In this document: positions 25,864-35,320 of the stretch, in pieces | Layout: every line of letters begins with the position of its first letter | Numbering within the stretch: the first letter of the stretch is position 1 | Source: an uncultured Eubacteriales bacterium | GTDB lineage: Bacteria > Bacillota > Clostridia > Oscillospirales > Acutalibacteraceae | NCBI GenBank assembly: GCA_934486705.1 | Contig: CAKSQS010000002.1 | Coordinates: 65,632 to 129,631 of the forward strand | Direction of reading: 5' to 3' | DNA: 64,000 nucleotides | Notes under the pieces: generated by a model | Seen by the model: the letters and a program-made list of their open reading frames with translations, nothing else | What the model was told of the DNA's origin: nothing | Databases searched by the model: none | Position numbers and translations under genes: made by a program

Positions 25864-25897
25864 AAGCTGCCGAAAATAAATAAGGCAGCTTTGTTTC
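25864..25897 (+). terminator. Intra-operon hairpin (attenuator)
   Basis: AAGCTGCC (25864-25871) pairs with GGCAGCTT (25884-25891), followed by TGTTT. It lies between the lipoprotein gene and the large repeat protein. It could limit read-through so that the binding protein is made in excess. Confidence 0.6.
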
Positions 25898-25916
25898 TGA
25901 AAGGAATGAAGCTTTA

Positions 25917-28900
25917 ATGAAAAAAAGACTGTTAGCCGGCATTATGTCGCTGCTTATGGCGGTGTCGGCAATAAGTATAGGGCTGTCGGCTGCCGCCGCG
26001 AACGACGACGGATATACTTCCTTCAGACTGACGGATTTGCCAAACCAGAATTATAAATATTACAGCACACTTTACGGGGATTGCCTTAATGTGGGGGATG
26101 CCTCGGGCGGCGGGTATCATATTTTGTGGAAAAACGGCTCTACAAACCACAGAATCCCGCTCGGCAAAACTTTAGCTGTAAATAATTTGAGCCTAAAATT
26201 CAATAATTTCAAGCTTTTAAGCGGCGAGCGCGCCCGATTTGCAATATTTATGGATACTGTGTCAACCTATCAGTACAGTATGTACCGCGATAGCTGCATA
26301 ATCGTTCTTGACGCGACCGACGGCAAGCTTTACACCGTGAGATACGGCGGGGGCAGCCCTAATGCGAATATATGGATACCCATAATCACCGACAGCAGGC
26401 TTTCATATGAAAATTTAAAGGAAAAGGAGTTTTATATTGACTTTTCCGTTTCGGCAAATAATTCCTGCGTTGTAACTGTTTCCTACGGTGAAACGGCTGT
26501 TTCGGGAACAGTGCCTGCCGATGTTTTCGATTATGTGAGCAATACCGAGGCGGTAAACCTGCAGTTCTCCGCAATGGAAAACGGACTGAATGAAAACGCT
26601 GAGGTAAACCAGGAATTGGATGTGGTAGGCTACAAATATTCTATTGTGGAATCGCTTGTAAAGCGCATTGAGGCTTTACCCGATACAATAACCGCCGAAA
26701 CAGCGGGAGAAGTGAACGAGTGTAAGGCGCTTTACGATTTATTAAGCGCTGCCGATAAGGGCAAGGTAACCAATTACGATAAGCTTAAAAAAGCATTAGA
26801 GCAGGCGGCGAAATTTCTTGATAATACAGGCTGGACGCTTATAAACGAGAGTAACCTTACGCACAGCCTTGATTATTTAAACGGACCGAACCGCTGGCCG
26901 GATAATTTTAAAATGGCAAAATCGGAAAACGGCGGATTAAACCTTAAATGGACAAACGGCACAACCAACCACAGGCTTGTGCTGGCAAACGCGCTTTCGA
27001 TTGATAAGCTGCAATTAAAGCTTTACAACCTTGTGCGAAGCTCGGGCGAAAATGCACGACTGGCGCTTTATATGTGGAATGAACGCGATACCCAGTACAG
27101 TATGTACCGCGATAGCTGCGTTATAATATTGGACGCGGCGGCAGGTACGCTTTACACCGTGAAATACGGCGGGGGAAACCCGAACACTAATATATGGACG
27201 CCTATAATTACCCCCGAAAGCTCAAACGGCTTTTTGAAGTATGATAACATAAAGGGCAGGGAAATAGTCTTCGGCTTTGAGGTACAGCGTGATGGAACGT
27301 GCCTTGTAAAGATAGCGCTCAGCGTCTCGGATTATGTTACGGGAATTATTCCTGCCGATGTTTTTGATTATATTACCGATAAGGAAAACGTTTATTTTAA
27401 TTTATCGGCAATGGAAAACGGGCAAAATGAAAATGCAAAGGTTACGCAAAGCGTTGATTTTATAGGCTTTAAGGAGTATGCTCCGTCACCCGCTGAATTG
27501 CTTACCGAGCGAATAACGGCGCTGCCCGAAAAAATCACTTCGGAATTTTATGCCGAGGTTAAAATATGTGACGCACTTTATCAGGCGCTTTCGGGCGATG
27601 AGAAGGCGCTTGTTACCAATTACGAAAAGCTTAAAGCCGCAATTTCGGTTGCAGCCGCCGCAGCGGATAACAGCGGGTATACTATAATTACCGGCAACGC
27701 CGATCTTTCCCAAAGCCTGCAGGGAATAAACGGAATATGGAGCGAATTTGCGGTTGAAAAGGTGGAAAACGGTGGCGTGAGAATGAAGTGGACGGCTTCT
27801 CCCTCTAACCGCAGAATAGGAACAAACACCAAATATCCGTTGGACGGACTTAACCTGAAATTTAACAGGCTTGTAAGAATTTCGGGCAAGGCGAGCAAAT
27901 TTGCCCTTCTTTTATCCGATAAAATGGACGTACAGTACAGCAGATATAAGGAAATAGTCGGCTTTGTGTTCGATTTTGAAAGCGGAAAGCTTTATAAAAC
28001 GGATTTTGACCCGACCGTGGGTGCTTCGGGAGAGAATGTTTTAACGGCGATTATTTCCGATGACCGTTTGCTTTATGAAAATATAGCGGGCAGGGAATTT
28101 ACGGTTTCCTTTGATAAGCGTGATGACAACGGCTTTGATTTGACCTTGAAATTTGAAAACGACCAATCGGCAGCGGCGCAGATTCCGGCGGAATATATTT
28201 CAAAGCTGAGCAGCCCTGATGAGGGCGCGTATTTCGTTTTTTCATCCTTCTCTGAGGATAGGTGCAGCCAGGTTATTGATTACGTGGGCTATAAATATGT
28301 TTATAAATCAAGCCCGGACAGCGCAACGCAGGCTGTAATAGACGGAATAAACGCTTTGCCTGCAAAGCCCGGAATTTCCGACGGCGATAAAATAAGAGCG
28401 TTGAAGGCGGCATATGACGCGCTCAAACAATATCAGGCGCGCCGCGTTACAAATTACGGTACGCTGACAAGCGCTATTGAAATGTATTCGCAGGCTTTAA
28501 AAGAGGAAAGCCGATACGATGAAAACGGCTGGTACATACCCGATTTAAACGATTGCGGTCTTCTTCAGGCGGCGGGCAACGATTATGTGCCGCCGAAAAT
28601 GAGCGAAATACCGTTTAACGGCGGAATAAGCCAATCCTATTTCTATACCGGCTACGGAAACGCCCAGTCTATAAACCGCGCTTTCAGGCTTGACGGTCTT
28701 GCAATAAGATTTAATAATTTCAAAATACTTTCCGAAAGCTGCAACGGCTTTTGGCTGTATGTTCAAACCTCAACAAACAAGCTTGCATATTGGGCAAATT
28801 CGTGGGATTCGGCGCTGCGCGGCGTGGCTTTCCTTTTCGGGAGAGACAACACACTGTATATAAACGGCGGAAGCTCCATAACCAAAACAGCGCTGATTAC

Positions 28901-29681
28901 CGACCCGCTGCTTTCAAGGGAAAGCCTTACGCAAAATGAATTTACAATAGGCTTTAAAGCAAACGGTGAAACATTTGACGTTATAGTAACGGTGGGTGAT
29001 AATGACCCGCTTACCGCTACCATAGAAAAGAAACAACTTGACGCCGCCTCGGTTCTTGATACCGAAAACTGCTACATTTCTACCGTTTGCAATTACGAGG
29101 CGGGCGATAAGCTGTTTAAGGGCTCTATTGATATTACGGGCATAAAATTTGTTCCCTACAGCCCGGCGGAAATTGCTGAGTGGAATGCGGTTATTGACCT
29201 TATAAATAAAATTCCCGAAAATATTACCCTTGCCGATGAAGGCAGCCTTATTTCGGCGCTTAACGCATATTTATCCCTTTCAAAAGCGGAAATGCGCAGC
29301 TTTGTAACCAACTATTCAAAGCTTACGGCGGCATTTGTAAAGCTGCACGATATAAAGCTTAAGCAGAATATTGACGTTTACACCGGAAAAGCGGCATGGT
29401 ATACACCTGAAACGCCGGCGGAAACCGTTACGCGCTATGTGTATATAGACAGTGATGAAAACGGCGGTAATACGGCATACGAACCCGAAAATCCCGCAAA
29501 TACCGGCGAACCCAAAAAGGTAATAAAGAAACGCCCCATTTGGCGAAAGGCTAAGGGTAATGATAGCGCGCAAGGCGTCGGCCGCCTGTGGTGGCTAACT
29601 ATTCCCGCAGCAGCCTTGGTGCTGGGCGGAGCGGCTGCTGCGGTGATTATATGCCGAAAAAAGAAAAACAGAAGGGGATAG
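25917..29681 (+). CDS. Large surface protein with four repeated modules and C-terminal membrane anchor
   Basis: A 1254-residue protein of unrecognised family. A signal peptide (1-28) is followed by four copies of a beta-rich module of about 220 residues (roughly 30-242, 303-520, 584-797 and 869-1080). After each comes a helical linker of 55-70 residues ending in a VTNYxKL-type motif (KGKVTNYDKLKKAL, KALVTNYEKLKAAI, ARRVTNYGTL, RSFVTNYSKL). Modules 1 and 2 share DTQYSMYRDSC-like and YGGG-PN-N-IW segments. The C-terminus has a Pro/Glu stalk, a transmembrane helix (about 1224-1243) and a Lys/Arg tail, without a sorting motif. The module recurs in the dockerin proteins at 47318 and 49148. Carbohydrate binding is suggested only by context. 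Confidence 0.85.
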   Translation: MKKRLLAGIMSLLMAVSAISIGLSAAAANDDGYTSFRLTDLPNQNYKYYSTLYGDCLNVGDASGGGYHILWKNGSTNHRIPLGKTLAVNNLSLKFNNFKLLSGERARFAIFMDTVSTYQYSMYRDSCIIVLDATDGKLYTVRYGGGSPNANIWIPIITDSRLSYENLKEKEFYIDFSVSANNSCVVTVSYGETAVSGTVPADVFDYVSNTEAVNLQFSAMENGLNENAEVNQELDVVGYKYSIVESLVKRIEALPDTITAETAGEVNECKALYDLLSAADKGKVTNYDKLKKALEQAAKFLDNTGWTLINESNLTHSLDYLNGPNRWPDNFKMAKSENGGLNLKWTNGTTNHRLVLANALSIDKLQLKLYNLVRSSGENARLALYMWNERDTQYSMYRDSCVIILDAAAGTLYTVKYGGGNPNTNIWTPIITPESSNGFLKYDNIKGREIVFGFEVQRDGTCLVKIALSVSDYVTGIIPADVFDYITDKENVYFNLSAMENGQNENAKVTQSVDFIGFKEYAPSPAELLTERITALPEKITSEFYAEVKICDALYQALSGDEKALVTNYEKLKAAISVAAAAADNSGYTIITGNADLSQSLQGINGIWSEFAVEKVENGGVRMKWTASPSNRRIGTNTKYPLDGLNLKFNRLVRISGKASKFALLLSDKMDVQYSRYKEIVGFVFDFESGKLYKTDFDPTVGASGENVLTAIISDDRLLYENIAGREFTVSFDKRDDNGFDLTLKFENDQSAAAQIPAEYISKLSSPDEGAYFVFSSFSEDRCSQVIDYVGYKYVYKSSPDSATQAVIDGINALPAKPGISDGDKIRALKAAYDALKQYQARRVTNYGTLTSAIEMYSQALKEESRYDENGWYIPDLNDCGLLQAAGNDYVPPKMSEIPFNGGISQSYFYTGYGNAQSINRAFRLDGLAIRFNNFKILSESCNGFWLYVQTSTNKLAYWANSWDSALRGVAFLFGRDNTLYINGGSSITKTALITDPLLSRESLTQNEFTIGFKANGETFDVIVTVGDNDPLTATIEKKQLDAASVLDTENCYISTVCNYEAGDKLFKGSIDITGIKFVPYSPAEIAEWNAVIDLINKIPENITLADEGSLISALNAYLSLSKAEMRSFVTNYSKLTAAFVKLHDIKLKQNIDVYTGKAAWYTPETPAETVTRYVYIDSDENGGNTAYEPENPANTGEPKKVIKKRPIWRKAKGNDSAQGVGRLWWLTIPAAALVLGGAAAAVIICRKKKNRRG

Positions 29682-29690
29682 GTAAAAAAT

Positions 29691-31481
29691 ATGCTTAAAA
29701 GATTATTATGCATTTTATGCTCGGCAGTGCTGGCGGCGGCAGCGGGAAATGCTTTTGCCGTATCTGTTTTTGCTGAAAGCGGCTATATAAACAACAGCAA
29801 TGTTATGCCCAAGTGGGTTGACGTTACCGACCCCTCAATAACGGTTGATGAAAACGGCTCGCCCGATTGGCTTAAGGACCTTGTTATAGTTCATCTTGCG
29901 GTGAATAAAAAAAGTCCCGACGGCACGCTTATGGGGCTTTTGCCGATACTTGACCACTATGCCGAAACGGGAATAAACGGACTGTGGCTTTCGCCGCTCG
30001 GCAAGCACGATAATAACCCCTATTTAAACGAGGGCTGGCACACTATTGATTCTGATTACACCGGTACAGAGGATTTTGATGAGAGCTTAAAGGTTTTAAA
30101 GAAATTTTCTGATGAATGCCATAAACGCAATATACGGCTTTTTTTGGACTTTACCTCATGGGGTCTCAGCCCCAAAACCGACTTGAAACAAAGTCATCCG
30201 GAGTTTTTCACCGGTCAGACGGCGGCATTCGGCGCTCTTATAATAGCGTGGGATAACCCCGACCTTATAGAGTTTTATGTAAATACCGTTGTTAAAATAT
30301 GCACCGCAGCCAATATTGACGGTGTGCGCTACGATGTTGAACCGAGGTATTCCGGATATATTCCTGCGGAAATGATTAAAAGCCGCCTTTATAATATGGG
30401 CAGAAAAATGGCGTTTATAAGCGAGCTTGGCAACGACCGCGTAGGCGCTTATGACCTTGAGCAATGGGGAGTAAACCCGCCTGATTTTTCAACTACATAT
30501 CCGTTTAGGGGCTTTATTGAAAAATATAATATTGTAGACGCCGTTAAAACAGGCTCGATTCTCGGAACAGATACCGACGTTGCCAACGAGGAGGGCGGCA
30601 GAAACCATTATTATACCGTGCAGCTTACCTGCCACGATTCATATAATTACGCCGTTCGCGGAAATCGGCTGTTAATGGGCTACAGCGCGCTGTTTACGCC
30701 GTTTGTGCCGTTGTGGGAAATAGGCGAGGAATTTAATAATCCGTTTACAACGCCGGGATATACTCTTTTTACAAACCCCACTGATTTTTCCTATAAGAAT
30801 GTAAACCGTGATTTTTATGAGGATGTTAAAAAGCTTTTCCGAATACGCTGGAAGTATGCGGATATTTTTGCAAATAACACGGAAAGCTGCATAAAGCAGG
30901 CTAATATTTGCAAGGTAATTGCCGACGGCGCAGAGGAAATTCAGCCCTATGCGAGATATGCGGGCAACAGAGCGATTGTTATTGTGCCGAATATGAGCAG
31001 TAATAAAAGAACTGATTTTAACGTTTATACGCCGTTTACCGACGCGGGAATAGACGGCTATAAATCATATGTTATTACCGATTTGCAGAACGATAAGGTT
31101 ATAGCAAAGGGCGAAGCCCGCGATATTGCAAAATTCAGCGTTAAAATTCCCTATGAAAATCAGGGCGTGTATTTAATTGAGGGCGTAGGCGCACGCAGCA
31201 CGTCGTCAGCCGGAGGCAAAACAGAGGAGGTTATAAAGTACGTTTATAACACCTCGGCAAAGGGCGATAAAACCACCGCGAGCGATACCGAAAGCACAGG
31301 CGCGGGTGAAAATACAGAGAACGACGGCTCTCAGAGCAGTACCCCCTCAAAGCCTAAAGGCAGCACCGTGAAAAATAATGAGGAAAACAGCGGCAAAACA
31401 GTTTTAATAATTGCAATATCCGCGGTGGCGGCAGCGGCGGTATTGACCGCAATTATAATAATAGTAAAAAAGAAACGGTAA
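29691..31481 (+). CDS. Membrane-anchored divergent GH13-like (alpha-amylase superfamily) protein
   Basis: 596 residues: signal peptide (1-28), a TIM barrel resembling alpha-amylases (about 45-400), a C-terminal beta domain, a Thr/Ser/Gly stalk and a transmembrane helix (about 568-590) with tail VKKKR. The GH13 catalytic set can be read as D215 in DGVRYDVEP, E245 in FISELGN and H315-D316 in TCHDSYNY. Region I is unusual: DFTSWGLS replaces the usual D-x-x-x-N-H. The architecture suggests an extracellular enzyme tethered to the membrane. A paralogous domain lies inside the protein at 49148, sharing LLPxLDHxAETGINxLWL and MGEEFNN-like stretches. Hydrolase or transglycosylase activity is plausible; a non-catalytic binder is possible. 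Confidence 0.8.
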   Translation: MLKRLLCILCSAVLAAAAGNAFAVSVFAESGYINNSNVMPKWVDVTDPSITVDENGSPDWLKDLVIVHLAVNKKSPDGTLMGLLPILDHYAETGINGLWLSPLGKHDNNPYLNEGWHTIDSDYTGTEDFDESLKVLKKFSDECHKRNIRLFLDFTSWGLSPKTDLKQSHPEFFTGQTAAFGALIIAWDNPDLIEFYVNTVVKICTAANIDGVRYDVEPRYSGYIPAEMIKSRLYNMGRKMAFISELGNDRVGAYDLEQWGVNPPDFSTTYPFRGFIEKYNIVDAVKTGSILGTDTDVANEEGGRNHYYTVQLTCHDSYNYAVRGNRLLMGYSALFTPFVPLWEIGEEFNNPFTTPGYTLFTNPTDFSYKNVNRDFYEDVKKLFRIRWKYADIFANNTESCIKQANICKVIADGAEEIQPYARYAGNRAIVIVPNMSSNKRTDFNVYTPFTDAGIDGYKSYVITDLQNDKVIAKGEARDIAKFSVKIPYENQGVYLIEGVGARSTSSAGGKTEEVIKYVYNTSAKGDKTTASDTESTGAGENTENDGSQSSTPSKPKGSTVKNNEENSGKTVLIIAISAVAAAAVLTAIIIIVKKKR

Positions 31482-31517
31482 TTATAAACCGGCAGCGCTT
31501 TAACAGGAGGGTAAACA

Positions 31518-34385
31518 TTGAATCCTTACAGATTAAAAAGGCTATTGTGCGGAGTCGCCGCGGCGGTAATAACAGTTACGGCAGCGGCGGGCGGCAAGGT
31601 ATTTGCCGAAGAAAGCAATGGCAGGGAATTGTATTTCCCGGAGAATACCCTCACAGAGGGAGCGACCGACTACAGCAGCTACATTTCAGGGTATGAGCGG
31701 GCGGATAATTCCGGTGAAGTAATAGTGCTCGACGCCGATAGTATTCAGAATAATAATTCCGTATTTTACGAAAGCTATGAGGGCGGAAAGGGTAAATCCG
31801 TTTATATTGCAGAGGGGAAACAGGAAACCTGGGACTTTAATGTTAAAAAAACGGGGTTTTATACGCTTTCGGTGAATTATTACCCGGTTGAGGGGTATCA
31901 AAGCCCTATTCAGACGGATATATTGCTTGACGGAAGACTGCCGTTTAAGGAGTCGGGCGGCGTTACGTTTTCAAGAGTATGGAACGATACTGAAAAAAGC
32001 AAAGCCTATGATACGCAGGGTAACGAGATATTGCCCGGTCAATCGGAGTTTCCGCGCTGGATGTCGGCGTTTGCAGAGGACGGTACGGGCTATTCGGGCG
32101 GCGCGCTTAAATACTGTCTTACCGAGGGCAGCCACACCCTCACCGTGAAATGCAGCCGCGAAAATATACTTATAGGCTCGCTTGAATTTTCCGCGGTTGA
32201 GCCTGTGCCCGAATATGCGGCTGTAGCGGCGGGTTATGAAAAATCAGGCTATAAATCCGTTTCGCCAAAGACAGCCGTTACTGTTCAGGGGGAGAACGCT
32301 GCTGCTAAATCCGACCAGACGCTTTACCCTCAGGCGGACAGAACATCGCCGAGCGTTGAGCCGTATAATGCGGCGCATATATGCTATAACACCATAGGCG
32401 GCTCTCAGTGGAAAACCGTCGGGCAATGGATCGAGTGGCAGGTAGAGCTGCCTGAAAGCGGACTTTACACGATCTCCGCGCATTTTAAGCAGGCGCTGAA
32501 ATCAGGCAATGCAAGTGTAAGAGAGCTTTACATAGACGGCTCTTTACCGTTTGCCGAGGCGGCGAATATAACCTTTCCGTATAAAGGCAGCTGGCAGCTT
32601 TCGGCAATTTCTGATGGAAACGGAACGCCTTACAGCTTTTATCTTGAAAAGGGCGTCCACACGCTCAGGCTGAAGGTCGGGCTTGGCAAAAGCGCGGATG
32701 TGCTTTTGCAGGCGGGTAAATATTTAAGCGAGCTTAACCGTATTTACAGGGAGATAGTGGTTGTTACAGGTGTTTCCCCCGATATGTACCGCAGCTATAA
32801 CCTTGATAAGGTAATACCCGATACAATAGCGGATATGAAAAAAATATGCGGTCAGCTGAAAGAGCTTGAAAAAAGCGTGAGCGCGTCGGGCGGCGGCACG
32901 GATAAAAACCTTGCCGATATAAAAAGGATATATATTCAATTAGAGCAAATGACGGCGGACAGCGACACTATACCCAAGCGCCTGACGAATTTTAAGGATA
33001 ATATTTCTTCCTTCGGCGCATGGATAAATTCGGCGGCAGAGCAGCCGCTTGAGCTTGATTATATCGCCTTTAACCCTTTAAACCGAGAGCTCGGCAAGGG
33101 TGACGCGGGTTTTCTTGCTATGGCAAAGCATTACCTTACCCAGTTTGTATGGTCGTTTGTAACCGACTATGCGTCGGTAGGGCAGATGACCGATGATTTG
33201 ACAAGAAAAATTACCGTATGGCAGACAACCGGCAGGGATCAGGCGCAGGTTTTGAAATCGCTCATAAACAGCTCGTTTACGCCGAAAAGCTCTGTTTCGG
33301 TGGATTTACAGCTTGTTTCGGCAAATTCGCTTATGTCGGCAATACTTGCCGGAATAGGACCTGATGTATCGCTCGGCGTGGGTCAGGATACGCCTATGAA
33401 TCTTGCGCTGCGCAACGCCGTAACGGATCTGGCGCAGTTTTCCAATCTGTCCGATTTGCTTTCGGAATTTTCGGAAAGCACCTGCAAGCCGTTCCGCTTC
33501 GACGACGGTATATACGCTTTGCCTGAAACTATCAATTATCCCATGCTGTTTTACAGAAAGGATATATTAAAAGAGCTCGGCATTGAAATTTCCGACCTTG
33601 AAACATGGGATAAAATACTGAAAAATGTATTGCCCACGCTTAAAAAAAGCTCGCTTTCCTTCGGCGTTCTGCCCTCGATGAACAATTACCTTATGTTCCT
33701 TTATCAGCGCGGAGGGCGGCTGTATACCGACGGCGGGAAAAATGTCGCGCTCGATTCGGCTGAGGCCGTGGGCGCTATGCGGGATTATTCAATGCTTTAC
33801 ACGCAATATGGGCTTGAACTGGCGTTTGACTTTGCCAACCGTTTCCGCAGCGGCGAAATGCCGGTGGCGGTGACCGAATTTACCGCCTATAATCAGCTTA
33901 CGGTGTTTGCGCCGGAAATTAAGGGAGTATGGGGAATGCTGCCCGTACCCGGGCGGGATGACGGCGACGGAATAAACCATTCCTGCATATCCACCGTTTC
34001 GGGCGATATAATTCTTGCAAAATCAAAGGATAAAGAGGCTTCATGGGAATTTCTTAAATGGTGGCTTTCGGCGGAAACACAGGCGGCGTACGGTAAATCG
34101 ATAGAAAGCACGGTAGGTTCGGCTGCAAGATATAATCCTGCAAACAGCAAGGCTTTCGGAACGGTTCAGTGGGATTCGGATGTACGCGCAAGCCTTATGT
34201 ACCAATCAAAGCTTGCAAGCCCGATAGACGAGGTGCCCGGCGGGTACTTTACCTCGCGGCTTTATGATTTCGCTTTCAGGGATATTGTGTATAAAAACAA
34301 GGACGTTCGCGCCGCTATGACCGACGCAGCGCTCGATATTAACACGGAAATGCGCACAAAGCGCGAGGAATACGGTTTGGAATAA
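31518..34385 (+). CDS. Solute-binding protein fused to N-terminal CBM-like domains
   Basis: 955 residues with three parts after a signal peptide (1-31): two beta-sandwich domains resembling CBM6/CBM35 modules (about 62-225 and 256-400; compare GFYTLSVNYYP and SGLYTISAHFKQ, each followed by a DG-LPF strand and a SHTL or VHTL strand); a helical segment (about 405-515); and a family-1 solute-binding domain (about 545-955; IYALPETINYPMLFYRKDIL, SWEFLKWWLSAETQ). There is no lipobox Cys, unlike the other binding protein here, so attachment is unclear. Translation starts at TTG 31518 with AGGAGG 7 nt upstream. It directly precedes a permease pair and is their likely receptor. Fusion of glycan-binding modules to an importer receptor is unusual. 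Confidence 0.82.
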   Translation: MNPYRLKRLLCGVAAAVITVTAAAGGKVFAEESNGRELYFPENTLTEGATDYSSYISGYERADNSGEVIVLDADSIQNNNSVFYESYEGGKGKSVYIAEGKQETWDFNVKKTGFYTLSVNYYPVEGYQSPIQTDILLDGRLPFKESGGVTFSRVWNDTEKSKAYDTQGNEILPGQSEFPRWMSAFAEDGTGYSGGALKYCLTEGSHTLTVKCSRENILIGSLEFSAVEPVPEYAAVAAGYEKSGYKSVSPKTAVTVQGENAAAKSDQTLYPQADRTSPSVEPYNAAHICYNTIGGSQWKTVGQWIEWQVELPESGLYTISAHFKQALKSGNASVRELYIDGSLPFAEAANITFPYKGSWQLSAISDGNGTPYSFYLEKGVHTLRLKVGLGKSADVLLQAGKYLSELNRIYREIVVVTGVSPDMYRSYNLDKVIPDTIADMKKICGQLKELEKSVSASGGGTDKNLADIKRIYIQLEQMTADSDTIPKRLTNFKDNISSFGAWINSAAEQPLELDYIAFNPLNRELGKGDAGFLAMAKHYLTQFVWSFVTDYASVGQMTDDLTRKITVWQTTGRDQAQVLKSLINSSFTPKSSVSVDLQLVSANSLMSAILAGIGPDVSLGVGQDTPMNLALRNAVTDLAQFSNLSDLLSEFSESTCKPFRFDDGIYALPETINYPMLFYRKDILKELGIEISDLETWDKILKNVLPTLKKSSLSFGVLPSMNNYLMFLYQRGGRLYTDGGKNVALDSAEAVGAMRDYSMLYTQYGLELAFDFANRFRSGEMPVAVTEFTAYNQLTVFAPEIKGVWGMLPVPGRDDGDGINHSCISTVSGDIILAKSKDKEASWEFLKWWLSAETQAAYGKSIESTVGSAARYNPANSKAFGTVQWDSDVRASLMYQSKLASPIDEVPGGYFTSRLYDFAFRDIVYKNKDVRAAMTDAALDINTEMRTKREEYGLE

Positions 34386-34405
34386 TATATTTAGGGTGAT
34401 TGGCA

Positions 34406-35320
34406 ATGAAAAAAACCGAGTGCAACGCATTGAAAAAAACGCCTGCGATAATAAAATATCGCGAGGACTATTTGTTTATGCTGCCGTATCTTTTAATTTT
34501 TGCAATATTCACGGTGTTTCCGGTTCTTGTGGCAATGTTTTTCAGCCTTACCCGTTTTGATATTGTGCAGCTGCCGCATTTTACGGGCTTGAAGAATTAT
34601 TTCAGGCTTTTTATTGAGGACAGTCTTTTCCCGCTGGCGCTTAAAAACACGCTTCTGCTTGCGGTTATAACAGGACCGGGCGGCTTTTTTCTGAGTTTGC
34701 TGCTTGCGTGGGTCTTAAATGAATTTGACGACAGGCTGAGGGCTGTGCTTACAATGCTTTGCTATGCTCCTACGCTCAGCGGCGGCGCATATATGATATG
34801 GAATATAATTTACAGCGGCGACTCATACGGCTTTTTAAACGGAATACTTATAAATCTCGGAATAATTTATTCGCCCATACAGTGGCTTACCGATTCAAAA
34901 TATATGATGATTTCGGCAATAATAGTTATTTTATGGATGAGCTTCGGCTCGGGCTTTCTTTCGATGATAGCCGGCTTTAAAAATGTTGACCGCACGCAGT
35001 ATGAGGCGGCAGCGGTAGACGGAATAAAGAACAGATATCAGGAGCTTTGGTACATCACCCTGCCATCTATGAAGCCGCAGCTTATGTTCAGCGCGGTTAT
35101 GAGCATTACAAGCTCTTTTGGAATGGGGGATATTATAACCGCGATTTACGGCTTTCCAAGCTCAAATTACGCCTTATACACATTAGTGCATATGCTTCAG
35201 GATTACGGCAACACACGGTTTGAAATGGGGTATGCCTCGGCTATTGCAACGGTGCTGTTTTTGATAATGGTGCTTTCAAACCATTTTGTTCAAAAGCTGA
35301 TAAGAAAGGTGGGAAACTGA
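34406..35320 (+). CDS. ABC sugar permease, MalF-like (pair 1)
   Basis: A 304-residue integral membrane protein with six predicted helices. The EAA loop is YEAAAVDGIKNRYQELWYIT followed by LPSMKP, which contacts the ABC ATPase. The ATG at 34406 is chosen because AGGGTGA lies 6 nt upstream; the reading frame opens earlier at a TTG. It forms a heterodimer with the next gene and works with the CBM-fused binding protein. No ATPase gene is present in the window. Confidence 0.9.
   Translation: MKKTECNALKKTPAIIKYREDYLFMLPYLLIFAIFTVFPVLVAMFFSLTRFDIVQLPHFTGLKNYFRLFIEDSLFPLALKNTLLLAVITGPGGFFLSLLLAWVLNEFDDRLRAVLTMLCYAPTLSGGAYMIWNIIYSGDSYGFLNGILINLGIIYSPIQWLTDSKYMMISAIIVILWMSFGSGFLSMIAGFKNVDRTQYEAAAVDGIKNRYQELWYITLPSMKPQLMFSAVMSITSSFGMGDIITAIYGFPSSNYALYTLVHMLQDYGNTRFEMGYASAIATVLFLIMVLSNHFVQKLIRKVGN

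Noticed and set aside
26650..29340. Repeats of the 25917 gene considered as a CRISPR or DNA-level tandem repeat
   Set aside because: The similarity is at protein level with a period near 280 codons and strong DNA divergence; there are no short identical repeats with spacers.
29500..29681. C-terminal tail of the 25917 protein as a sortase substrate
   Set aside because: It has a hydrophobic helix and a basic tail but no LPxTG, NPxTN or similar motif ahead of the helix; a plain membrane anchor is the simpler reading.
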